A DNA stretch of 64,000 bases. Origin: Axinella damicornis (lineage: Eukaryota; Porifera; Demospongiae; Axinellida; Axinellidae). The DNA lies in contig OZ007507.1 of assembly GCA_963931865.1 (NCBI GenBank), forward strand, positions 12,624,932 to 12,688,931. The letters are read 5' to 3'. Below, in pieces: positions 12,201-25,870 of this stretch. Positions within the stretch are counted from its first letter, which is position 1. The number at the start of each line of letters is the position of its first letter. The notes beneath the pieces were generated by a model. It was not told the DNA's origin. It saw only the letters and a program-made list of their open reading frames with translations, and ran no database searches. The translations under genes and the position numbers were made by a program.

Positions 12201-15200
12201 CCCGATTACGTCCGCTTCGACTGCTGCTCCCCGATTGTGCTTGCTGGATTCCAGCCAATGCCCGGCCCCAAAGTTCTCGAACATTCTTCGCGGAGTTCGA
12301 GGTTCATTAAAGTACGAAGGTCGCGCGTCACTATAGTCTAGTCCCGCCCCATGAGCATCCCACTTCCGTCACTCACACACACACACACACACAGACACAC
12401 GTTAAAATCTTAATGTATTGATAGCAGTTTGGTCTAAACATCATGCTTTGTTGTTCCTAGCTACTTTGTTAGTCGTACCTTAGCTGAACAATCACTTGTA
12501 CAATGTCTATAGATAACTAGCTCTATAGTAGTTTACTAATTTGGCAGCATTTGCTTTTATGACCATATTATTATCGTTCCTTGTAGTGTTTGAAATGGAT
12601 TTTAGCACGGCTGACACTGTTGCCAACTTTCCTGTCGGTGCACTGATGCCAGGATGCATTACAGTTTTTATAGACCAGGATATGTTCGTGGAGGGAGACC
12701 ACACCTTCTCTGTCAGTGTGGATCCTTTGTTCATAATCCCTGCCCTCACAGTAGGCACACCAGACACCACTGAGGTCACCATCACTGATGACACAAATGA
12801 TAGTAAGTATCGAACTCCACAATTAGACAGTTGACTTTAACTGTTATTCAAAGAAGGGTCATATACCACCAGCCAAAGCTACAGCTACACGTGCACCTCT
12901 CGCAAGTAGCAAGCCTTGAGGAAATTATAGTCCGTTAGAAAATATACCTAATAGATTATTATACTGTATAATACATTTTCCTTTGCTTTCTGTATAACTG
13001 CACCCCAAATTGTTAATGAATCTCTTCGGTGCAAAGGTGGAATGCTGACTTCACTCTCCTACTCCTAAGCATCACAGATATCATATAGAAAATATGCTAT
13101 CTCCTCCAAGTCATCAAACTGCCTTGCCTCTTCAATGAGCAACTACTTAATTGAACTCTGCATGCTGAAATCTCAACCTGAAGCTTTTGCCACATCTGAC
13201 CTCCTGTTTGAGAAGCCATTCAGCAGCCTTATTACATATCCATAGCATATTATCATTCAGCATGTGGGTTGCAGTGTATTGGTGTCAGTCACCAAGTTAG
13301 AAGCTTAAAGATATGCGTGCACACCGTCACACCTGGCCATGGTGGTGATATTGGTCATAATAGTGGAGTGACAATCTGGCAGAGCAACCATACAGATACA
13401 TAGTAGCCACTTGGTCTTGGGTGCTTGAGTCCCTTGACAAGCTGCACCTTGCAGTGTGGCATATATGTTTGGGAAACCCTAAGTTTCTTAGGCAATCCAA
13501 GTGCTGTTGGAGGTAATGACTGTAGCGTTATAAGTAGCATTAGCTATATATGCATGATAGGAGTTCATGTACTACTACCAGATCACATGAGGTAAGATCG
13601 CATTGTTTACCATGCAGAAATTTGCTAAAACAATTGTGTTGTTCGGTGTCCTGTGAGTCGGAAACAATTCACACTCTACAAGCATCTCATTAGCTCTCTA
13701 CCCACTGTGAAAGTACGTAATAGAGTAGATAGCTTGTGTAACATCCGTAATCTCCCAATTTGTGTCTTTTATTTTACGACTTGTGGTGAATTACTTTGGT
13801 GGATGTGTACCTTTTTCTTTTTTTCACTTTCAGTTAATTCAACATTGACAGTGTATTTATTTCTCCTGCAGCTATCACAATTATGTTTGATCAAACCACA
13901 TACTCTGGAAGTGAGGGTGGACCACCTGTGTCAATATGTGCTGAGATAACTGCCCTCATGGGCACTCTTGACTGTGATATTGTGGTCACATTTCAAGCCA
14001 TCCCCGGTACAAAAACAGGTATGACTATGTTATTATTATTTATGAAACACCCCTTGATTTTGCACAATGATAATATAAAAAGTAGTCAACCTTGCACCAG
14101 GCAGTTGATGCATCACTGAATATAATGGAACATTTTTCGTCAGTAATGGAACCAACAGTAACTCATGTATCTACAGTTCAATGTGCAGCTTGTGAGAATT
14201 CCTTTGATTGGCCACATCCTTTGCTGGAGCCCTTACTGTTCATCACCACAGCTGCCATTGCCATCGAGGGAGGGGCTTGACATCATAGCTACTCTTGGTG
14301 TGTATATAGGCTTAGACGGTGGAAATGCGGTTTTAGGTGCATAACATTTAGGTTCATAATGTTTGGGCCCTTAATGCACTCCTTTCCAACCCTGTGCAAG
14401 AACAGTAGTGTAAATAAGGAGGTGGGTACTTGTCGCATGGTGGGTGTTTGATACGCATTCTACCGTACTTCCAAAAATCACTCATGATTACAGTTGTCTG
14501 GTGGTCAGTAATATATAAGTATCACCATAGTACCAAGCTATACCGGAAAATATCACGAGTTTGTTGCCGTAGTATTGTTACGAGTGCGAAGCACGAGTAA
14601 CAATGCCGAAGGCGACAAACGAGTGATATGTTTCCGGTATAGCTTGGTACTATGGTGATACTGATTTTATCATACAAACCTGGAATTTCATTGCACGTTC
14701 CTCTACCAATGAACGTAGCGAATGCGCGTTACCATAGCTTGCTTGGCGACAATGTTTTTCAGTTCTGGTTCACCCTTCGCGTTAGTACGGCAAGCTTCAA
14801 ACGCTTGGGCGAGAAGGCCTGCGTACCAAGCCCAAGGCGGAGCCACGGCAGCTGTACGGTCGGTCCACGCTGATGACTGGCAGTTGTACGGTCCATTTCA
14901 AACGGGATGCCCGAGTATACGAACGAGTTCTACCTCGACTTCCGGAAGTATAGAGATGTAAGTCAGTCCTCTTCAAGAGCCCAAAAGGTAGTCAGTACCA
15001 GCTAGTCCAGGTAGTCTCTGACACGAAACTATCACAGGGTTGCTGTAGCGCACGTGACTTACTGTACATAATACGGATCTCTCGCGTGACCAACAGTACT
15101 AATACGGATTTTTCACGTGACCTACTGTACAAAATACGGGTTTTTATCAACTGCGCTTGCGTACCAGGCTTTCCCATTGACTGCTGTACATTATTCAAAC

Positions 15201-18200
15201 GTAGGTGTATGATAAGATATCATACTTTATCAGCATGCTCTGGTTCATTGATCCTTGATTGCTTGATCGCGTATCCTGAGCCCCTAAAAGTCCCTTGATT
15301 GTCTGTACCATGTATAGAGTCAGTGTAGCCTCGTTCCAACATTTCAGAAGGGGTCTGGGAACGAGGCAAGAGTCAGTGTAGCCTCGTTTCCAGAAGGGGT
15401 CCGGGAACGAGGCTAGAGTCAGTGTAGGTTTGTTATCAGAACATTGCCAGCAATATTGCATTCATATAACAGGACAGTGGTTTTGTCACTACTGTGCATA
15501 CTCTACCTATTGATCAACAATGTTGAAATTTGGAGCTCCAATATAGTTTGTGTATAGCTAACACAATAGTCTTATCACAGTTAGTGTCTAGTGCATTTGA
15601 GAATCAGTTTTCCTCCCTATACAGATGAAGTCGAAGACTACATTTCTCCTGCCACATTTGAAGCAACTTTTACGGCTGGATCTATGGTCGGCGATATAGC
15701 ATGTAACAATATCACAATTGTTGATGACCCTGATCTGGAAGGGCTCCACACCTTTGGTGTTCGAATTTCCGGAAGTACTCCATCCGGATCACAGATTTCG
15801 ACCATGAACGCCTTGGCCACAGTGGAAATTGAGGACAATGATGGTATATAATATATTGATCCTTAGATCATGGGCAAGTCTGTGATAGGTCATTCACAAT
15901 TGGAAAGTGTAGGATAGGGGAGGTAGCTAGGAGGAGGGGGTATTGTCTGCTGAATGACAGAAGATGAATAAGTGCACTACAATTCTTAGTATTTCTCTTG
16001 TGGCCAAAGCAAACCGTAGGTAGCGCCTGCACTTCCTTGGGCCCAGTACACGGAGAACATCTAGGGCTATGGTCTGCCTGTACTCTTTAGCAAAACCAAA
16101 CTCCAGCATTCTAGAACTTACATAAGTGCTAGCTGGTAACTTCCTGAAGAGACGTCTTCTCACTTCATCATAGAAATTTCTGGTAAGGTGTGCATCTTAT
16201 ACCCTTGACTGTGTCAATTTTAGGATGGTCTAGATCACTATGAGTAACTAACTGGTCATGCAGACAACTAATTAGATGATCATAAATGTGAGTTCTTAAA
16301 TTCCTGCCCTTTGAACTGTGGAGTTGCTTGTGCATATTTACATACAATCTTATGGTTGAACATCACTAGTTCTCACAATTCCCAAACTTTGATTGTGCCA
16401 AGTTAGTAGCTGTGTGTTTACAGATGTTATTCGGAAGCATGTTGACATGCACTAATTTGTGTTCATTTCAGGTGCCACTCTTCAGTTTAATCAGACTCGG
16501 TACAGTGCAAGCGAAGCGGGACCACCGGAAGTGGACGTGTGTGTTGTGATAAGTGACCTAACTGGGGAACTCCAATGTGATCTGGTCGTGACACTAGGTC
16601 CCGTGCCTGGTGATGTTACAGGTACGTACACTATGCTATTATGCGTAACTGTAACTTCATGCGTATTCTTATTCTCAGATGAAGGCGAAGACTACACCAC
16701 AACACCTGCAGGAGTGTATGAGGCAACATTTCCATCTGCCACAACAATGAATGGGGATGTTGCATGTGACACCATCACCATCATTGATGATGATGTGCTG
16801 GAAGGAACCCATGACCTTGGTTTCACAATTGGTGGCACATCACTGCAAGGGATTATGTTCCTAGGCCAACTTACTGCTGTGGATATTGAAGATGATGAAA
16901 GTAAGTACTTAGTCTCTCCAATCAATAAATGGCAGTCTTGTTAGGATGGCCCCAAAGCTCCAGCTGTGTCACTAGAGTGTGGCAGTGGCAACCCACATGT
17001 TCTGTTACGGACAGCAACTAACAGACACCATTTAGGATTTTGTATACTCTTCTTCATGGCTTGCTATCAGTGGGAGCATTTGTTTTGTTGCATCTGCGTA
17101 TGTATTGTACTCAAAAATTGTGTACCAGCACTGTCTGCTGCAACGTTTTCCATATCGTGCATAAACACGTTCCGGGAAACCAAGCAGGAAATTTGTATCA
17201 GGAGCAATTCCAAGGAGAATGTGGAGTGGTATATTAGCTGACCTGCCAATTGCAACTGCAATGTACTGTTCAATAAATCCATTGAACAAATTAGAATGGC
17301 CATGGCTTTGTCACTGTAAAAGAAAAGAAACGGTTTGCTTTAACCAGGCTTCGGTCACCATTGGTAATCAATTACGACTAAATACATTACTTAGATCCTT
17401 GGTACCCATCTAAGGGTGCCAGATGGGTATTTGGCACTCTGATCCTCAAGAAAATATGCACATTTATAGTATGGGATGTGCCACCATTCAGATCCGGTTC
17501 AAAGTCCTGCATGAAAATGGGCAAAAGCTATGCAAGTACAAGGAATCTCCGTGACTATTGAGACACAGGGGGGAAAAGTGCTCCCATTGATAACAACCCA
17601 GCGGAAGAGTTGCATGTTACCACCACTACCACTGTTTCCCATCAGAGTATATGATAGATTTGTGATGGATTGCTTTACAATCTTATTTGGAGGGGCAACC
17701 ACACTCCTGGTAGCCATTGCAACTGGTTGCAACTCGCTGGTAGCGCAAGCTAAGTATTACAGCTCATTTCGGTTAACAAAAATGTCACATGAGGATCATA
17801 CTTAGTCAATCGTTCGAGTCGAGTCAGCAATGGCGGCCAAAGGGAAGACAAGGAATTATTACCGCACTCACCAGCACGGTGAGTTTGATACATTCGCCAA
17901 CTAATGACAGCGTTCATGACTATGTAGTCAGAATGTTTGTGGGCCTTTTGCATGAGCTGTATACTGGCAACAAAAGTCGAAGAGAGAGCTCAAGCAATGG
18001 CAGCCGATGGGAAGACAAAAGCACTTGTATCTAGAAGGTACATGCAAATATCACTGAAGGATTTCTGGGATTGTGAGCTAGCCTTGTTTTGCCATTAGCA
18101 AATACCATTGTATCTCCACCACCAAGGTGAGTTTCAGTTTCTTTTTGCATGTGTCACTGCATTATAGCGATCACGACGGTATTGTCAGAATTTCTGTAGG

Positions 18201-21200
18201 CCATTCCTCCTAAGTAGTCAAATGGTATTATACACTATATTACACGGCTCAATATTTCCCCTACCAGGAATGATCCTCTCTTCACTTGTTGCATTAGTGA
18301 AATACCAACATCTTAGTTGCTTTGTATTCCTCATGAGATGCTGGTTGAAGAATATGCTCCATACAATCTATGAATTTGGGCGTTCTACCACAGTGCGTGG
18401 GCAATCCTTTGATGTACCACGGAGGATAAATCGGTATCCTCCGCTATGACGTAATCAAATCACACTGTGCTGAGAATCAGAGTTGTAGCTGTCTAGCAGT
18501 CGGATCCAGCTACTAACTTGACTTGGAGGTTATGTCTGTGGTAGAAGCCAGATCTACTACATCGACTCGGAGGTTATGCGGTTTATCCTCCTTGGGAAAG
18601 TTTAGCCTCGGCTTCGCCTTGACCAAACTTTCCCATGGAGGATAAATTGCATAACCTCCGCGTCAACGTAGTAGATCCTATACATCTCGAGATTGTGTTA
18701 TTTGCATTCTCAGAATCCGGAAAATGCGTGCCAATCTCCAGATTGTGCAAACATATAATGCGCAGTCTCGAGATTGTGTGCGAGTTCCCATTCCCATAAG
18801 ATGGCTGGTTATTATTACTCCTCTTCACTCCTTGCAGCTGCCACAATTGGGTTTAATCAAACTACTTTCTCTGTAAGAGAAGATGGTGGACAAGTGGATG
18901 TATGTGTTGAGATCAGTGGTCTCCTGGCAGCTACTGAAGTTAGTTTGACTGTGTCCCTAGAGGGTGTATCATCCGGCAAAGCAGGTAGGAATAGAAGGTT
19001 GTTAACTAACTTCTACAATAGCTACATAAATGACACCCATACTAGTAAGTGCTTACCATGCGGCCAGTTTATGATAAACAGTGTAGTATGCTTAATCTTC
19101 ACAACCCAAAGCCATGGCTACGGCACACAAACATTCAGGCAGCAATAACCCTCCCATACCCTATTTGAGTAAGTAGTTTGGGGAAATACAGATGTATCCA
19201 GGCTGAAGAATTGGCCTTGGGCAGTGGAAATAGAGGCCCTACAAGGTCAAAGTGCTGTTTCTGAGTCCAGTAATGGCTTGGCCTTGTTCCCAGGCCATGC
19301 GGCCTGGGAACAAGGCTAGTAATGGTTCACCCAGTCATTCCATTCTGCTCTGACACTGTATGGAGAATTGTTAGCACTGCACATTGAACATTGCTTTCAC
19401 AATTTTCTCTTTCAGTTGAAGGAGAGGATTTCACTGTAATGCCTCCTGATTTGTTTCAAGTCATTTTCCCAAGTGGAACGGTGGATGGAGCTACATTGTG
19501 TGATCCATGTTCCATCATCGATGATGATTATTTTGAGGGATTTCATTCATTTGATGTTTGTATACAAGGAGTGACACCTGACGTGACAGGGATCACAGTT
19601 GACCCAAGAAATGTCACTGTGGAAATTGCTGATGATGAAGGTGAGTGGTGCTGATTCTGTGTCCCCTAGATTCTGGTAACGTGGTGCTCGACAGCTTGAC
19701 AGTGGGATATATCAGAAGCATGTTGACATGCGCGCATGCACTAATTTATTTCAGGTGCCACTCTTCGGTTTAATCAGACTCGGTACAGTGCAAGTGAAGC
19801 GGGACCACGGGAAGTGGATGTGTGTGTTGTGATAAGTGACCTAGCTGGAGGACTCCAATGTGATCTGGTCGTGACGTTAAGTGACATTCCTGGTGAAGTT
19901 ACAGGTATGCTACCCACTGCTATTCAAGCTTGTAGCTGTTACTCACACAGGTTCGAATGTATCTTATTCTCAGATGAAGGTGAAGACTACACCACAACAC
20001 CTGCAAGAGTGTATGAGGCAACATTTCCATCTGCCACAACAATGAATGGGGATGTTGCATGTGACACCATCACCATCATTGATGATGACGTGCTGGAAGG
20101 AACCCATGATCTTGGTTTCACAATTAGTGGCACATCACTGCTGCAAGGGATTATGTTCCTAGGCCAACTTACTACTGTGGATATTGAAGATGATGAAAGT
20201 AAGTATTAGTCTCTCCAATCAATGAACCATGCACGTTCTTGCTCAAGCCTGTTAGGATGGCTCCAGCTGTGTCACTGGAGTGTGGCAGTGGCAGACACCT
20301 AAGATTTGTAACCTCATTCCCTGCAGGCTATTCCCACCATCAGTATTTGATTGCTTCCAGTATGAAAATACAGAGTACTTGCTACTGCAAGTGATCAAAT
20401 ACTGGTAGTGGGAATGGCCTGGGAATGAGGGTATAGGGTTTTGTAGAATCTTATTTCTTTAGGGTTGTTATCAGTGATAGCACTTGTTTCCAACAGTGAA
20501 ATTCCTTACACGTGCAGGGTTGAGGGATGAAGCCTAGCTAGACAGAAGTTTGCCTTGCTTTCCACTAAAGCAGCAAATTTCTCTCACAAATATATCCATC
20601 AGCTACTTTACAGTTCTAGCTACCTAATCCTGACCACATGCAAACTTCTATAGCTATATAGTTAAAATGTAATTAAAGTGCCAAAATTTCCTGTATGCAG
20701 AATTGCATGTCACACAATGTCATGCAATAATTGTAATACATACAAGTGCTCCACAGCCATAGGAAGGCTGTATACATGTACACATCCTATAGTGGTCTTA
20801 GTTACTGTCCAGAACATGTGGGTCGTTAGTTACCATCCTTAGCAGAACATTAATTTGGGTTGCCACTGCCACCTTGTAACCAGACCTAGATTGGTTAGCA
20901 AAGTTGACCTGATGTTGTTATGTGTGATTGTCCCTTTACTCATTTGGTGAAATGTTAGGGATGTGAACATCTTTGTTCGAATTCACCTGTATTCCTTATG
21001 GGATGCTGGTTGAGGTAGAGTCTATATTGTGTATTGAGGGTTTACAAAACGTTACGCTCTAATGGTAGCTATAATTCTGCTTTAGGATGAGTAGCTATCT
21101 TTTTACTTGACTATTACTGACATTTTTTGTCCGTAGTTACAATGTACTTCATTCCCATAAAATGGCTGATTTGATCATTCCTCTTCACTCCTTGCAGCTG

Positions 21201-24200
21201 CCACAATTGGGTTTAATCAAACTACTTTCTCTGTAAGAGAAGATGGTGGACAAGTGGATGTATGTGTTGAGATTAGTGGTCTCCTGGCAGCTACTGAAGT
21301 TAGTTTGACTGTGACCCTAGAGGGTGTATCATCCGGCAAAGCAGGTAAGGATATATAACGGGTAAAAAAAACTGACACCTTTTTTGTAGTCCGAGAATCG
21401 ACTGGAATGGAATGAACTAATGGTACAACAAACAAAAATTTGTATTGTAATTACCCCATGTGTGCACAATATATTGAAGTGCCAGAAAGACCATGCAGGC
21501 CTGCAAAGCCCATTAAAACTAACTGCTAAATTCATCCTAAGCACAGAAACGATCCCTTTGAAATCCTGTCTCATTACCCATTCCAGTTTTCACACATTCC
21601 GGCAGCAATCTTCAGCAGATTCATAACCCTCCCACTATGAATAGTGAGAGTAGTTTTGACAACGAATGGGGTCTGTACAGTGGAAGCATTGTTTCTCAGC
21701 CCAGAAATGGCTCACCCAGTGCCGAGTAGTCATTCCATTCTGTTCTGCCAATATCTACAGCAGCCACAATTGTAAGACTGGTTCCTGCATGCATGGCACT
21801 TCAATTGTGCACACGTGGGGTAATTACAGTATAAATTTCTGTTTGTTGTACCGTTAGTTCATTTCCATTCCAGTCAATTATTGGACTAGAAAATAAAAGT
21901 GTCAGTTTTTATACAGCTGTAAATGAGGTGGGCCAAATAAAGAATTGAGTGCATGTATCATGCGTAAGTACGCAAAGTGCAAGTGTGACATGCATGTGAT
22001 ACATGGTGCATGCACAGCATGGAGTTCACCTCTTGAGTGTCTCTATGGCACATAAATTTGAAATGATGGTGCTGAGATGGACATCACACAAACTGATGTC
22101 TGCAATATGAGCAATGTCCTTGGATTGCAAAAGAAAAAGATGTACTGCAACGGTTGCTTGCCAACAGTAGCGGCTACTAGCTCCATCGTTCTCTGCCTGC
22201 AGTTTGTCAGCTGCTTATATAGCGCTGACCATGCAGTAAAATGTGTGTGGGTATAATTTGATTGTGAGCACTGCCTGTTGGACATTGTTTCTGTTTCAGT
22301 TGAAGGAGAGGACTTCACAGTAACGCCTCCTGACGTGTTTCAAGTCATATTCCAAACTGAGACGATGACTGGAACTACTTTGTGCGACACTTGTTTTATC
22401 ATCAACGATGATAATTTGGAGGGAGATCATTCGTTTGATATTCGTGTACAAGGAGTGGCACCTGACCTGACGGGGATCACAGTTGACCCAAGAAATGCTA
22501 TTGTGGATATTACTGATGATGAAGGTGAGCGGTGTCCCCAACCTGTAATCAGTAGATTGGTGAGCAGATTTTGTCATCGTTTGAGCTTTCATTATAGTTG
22601 CTTTTCATTGCAGTTGAAACTGTGAGTGTTGGATTTGAACCGACATCCTACCAGGCAAGCGAAGATCCACCATTAAATGGAGAGGTGTGTGCTGTGATAG
22701 GCAATCTGATGGGTGACCTCGAATGTGACCTGACAGTAACCTTTGGTGCTATGTCCAATAGTAAATCAGGTATGTATAATTTCAGTGTGGATAGTCCAAA
22801 TTTGAAATGTAAAAGTTGTATCATGATTGTTTTCTTTCTTATGGCTCTCAGTTGAGGGTGAAGACTTCACAGTTGTTCCTCCGGATCGATTTGAGGCAAC
22901 ATTTTTAGCAATGTCCACATCTAATGGTGACACAGCGTGTGATAATGGTACCATCATTGATGATGATGTTCTGGAAGGGGAGCACTCCTTTGAGGTCACA
23001 ATAGCTGCTACTGATCCCCAGTTGGCAACCATCAGCCCAGCTTCTGCTTTTGTGACTATTGAAGACAATGAAGGTACGGATGATCACTGAGGCCCTTCAT
23101 TAATGTGATTATTGATGGAGGAATACACACTGTAAGGCAACAAACTTTTATTGCAACCTTTCAAGCAGACTCTGCCCCTCTTTTATTACAAGATTACTAA
23201 TGTACTAATATTTACACGAATGCAACTAATCGCAAGAATTTATCAAGGGAAATCTTTTACGAATACTGAGGAAAGCGGATAAATTACAGTAACGAACAAG
23301 TGTACATTACTGCGCAGTGCATGGCTCTCTATAGCTGTTTCGCTGCTTCGATGGACTTCCAGCCTGACTCAGACGGAAATACCTTCTCAGAGTATCGCTC
23401 AAGTGGATGGAGAGGTTCAAGATGTGGGAGCAGCACAATGAACACATGGTGCGAAGGAGCGGACCGTAATAGCAAGTAGCTACACTGAAGTAGTTACATT
23501 TGTCACGACCATGGTGGGTCCGCAGCAGCTCGAGTATCCCAAAGAAGCTGGGTCGGTGTGATAGTGAAAGAATGGCAAGTACAGCAAGGTCAGAATTGTT
23601 TTAAAAAAATTGCTTTAGTCACTGCAATTCGTGAAAAATTTTCAACATGACTAATTGCCACATGAAAGATTTTCAACACAAAAACTTCCCGATATACAGT
23701 AATAACAGAGAAGTCACAGTACGTTATCTACACATGTATTTGGTTCCAGATCGGGCTGGTATGTGGTCTTTGTCCTGATTGAAGGCCATATATGTTGGAG
23801 TTACATAATTGCATCACACATTGCGCAAAGTAGGGCTAAGCATTAGACTGTGTCTGCCTATCCTCTTTCTGTCCTAAAGCCATTGTCTGCCTATTGTCTT
23901 TCTGTCCTAAAGCCATTGTCTGCCTATTGTCTTTCTGTCCTAAAGCCATTGTCTGCCTATTGTCTTTCTGTTCTAAAGCCATTGTCCGCCTATTGTCTTT
24001 CTGTTCTAAAGAACCATTCACGTAACATTCATCTACGAGTGTTTTCCTGGCCAAGAAGACTTCTAGTGTCATTATAAAGCATCGCGAAAGTATTGAAAAA
24101 GATAGTTACAAAACTGCCAAAATTGGTCTCCTCCCCCTCCCCTCCACCCCCCTCCCCTCCACCCCCCTCCTCCTCCTACTCCTCCTCCTCTGGCCTCCTC

Positions 24201-25828
24201 CTCCTCCTCCTCCTCCTTCAGTATGCATGCGGCGCATGTGAGACATGATGCGGATGCATATTAGTCTATCAGCAGAAAAGTAGTCCTGCCTTCAATGCTA
24301 TATGCACGGCTGAAAATATGTTAAACACTTCCATTGGTGACCATGGGTATTTGAACTCATTACTATTATCACCCCCAATAAGCACACGATGCTTATACAC
24401 TGTGTTTGTGGTACCATGTACCTTTTCCATATCTGATTGCTGTTCCTTGCAGATGCGACTATCTCATTGATATCTCCGACTGCCCCAATCAGTGAAGGTG
24501 CTGGAGATGTGCAAATGTGTTGTGCCAGATTGACTGATCTGCCTGGCGGTGGGCTGGGCTGCCCACTGGTTGCTACCCTCATTCTAACGGATGGTCCCAA
24601 AGCAGGTGTGTTGCACTCCAAATTAGATGCATGCATGCATTTTCTAGTTGCGTTTAAACCAAGATATATTGTGATTTGTTGTTGCTGTATTTTGTTAGGT
24701 GGAATTGTAGGGTACATTTACCTCGGAGACAGCTGTAAACAACAACTAGCAAATTTTCACTCAGAAGCGACAACAAACGTTTATGTACTTCTTCTCCATA
24801 CTCAACACCATATCATATTATAAGTAGATTGTGCTGTTATTGAGTCCCTTCCACTGCTGGTACTGAATGATGCCAGACTACGTGTCAATCAGACAGCCGG
24901 TTATTTGTAGCAAGCAACAGCACCCCCCAAACTACTAGTTTGGGTTTTTATAAGTTTGAGTGTGTTTCGTTCTGTCAATCTGTACCAGCACTCTTCTCAT
25001 ACTGGCATATAATCAGGATATTGTCAGGATCATGTCAGGATTCCTACCACTAGCTTAGCTATTCATTAGATTGTAGTCCCTGAAAATAATTAGTACTGTA
25101 ACTTGCATAGGAAACAAGGGTATTGCTAGTGCTATCAATTCTGTTCATTTCAGTCTGCTATTTCTTTCCATACACCATCAGTGCTCGGAGAAGACTTCTC
25201 TGCTCCTGACCCACTGCAGATAACATTTGCTCCAGGCATGACTGAGTCATGTGCAATGGTATCGATCATTGATGACGATGCTCTTGAGGGTGATCATGAA
25301 TTCACTGTATCCATAGGCATGACTATGCCACCCATAACTATTGACAGCACAACAACTGAAGTTACAATTGAGGACAATGAAGGTTAGCCCTGTGAAACAG
25401 ACGGCAAATTGTTCAAAGATGAATGGTTCTTATTATGAATGAGAGAATGAGAGTAATGCTCATGCATGAATGCTAATGGCATGCTGAGAGAAGGAGAATA
25501 AGTAGCATTCTACTTAGCTAATTCTAGCTGGGTTCTTACTCTCTCTGGGGGGTAGACTGAACAACCTAAAGGCTGGATGATAATTAACTCTAGGTTGCAA
25601 AATATCAATAGATTATGCACTGATCATATGTAATAAAGCCGGCCACCAAGTCGCCAATGAAGTCTTCAGAAACACTGCATGTGGCTGTGGAAGCCCGAGG
25701 GAAGCCAAAACTCTGTTAGTCTGTCTTCAACAGTCTAGTGAATGTGAATTTGGAATTAAAATGGAAGCCCATTAGATGCTTTTGCTAAATTGTATACCCA
25801 ACAGCAGTGTTTCTTTTAGAAAATCATT

Positions 25829-25870
<42 letters not shown>

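Noticed and set aside
11785..12341. Several overlapping Ala/Leu/Cys-rich ORFs (up to 183 codons)
   Set aside because: All three frames are open because the minisatellite unit lacks stops; similar frames occur in the copies at 58.6 and 60.1 kb.
23852..24011. CRISPR-like regular repeat
   Set aside because: The units are contiguous without spacers and the genome is eukaryotic; it is a minisatellite.
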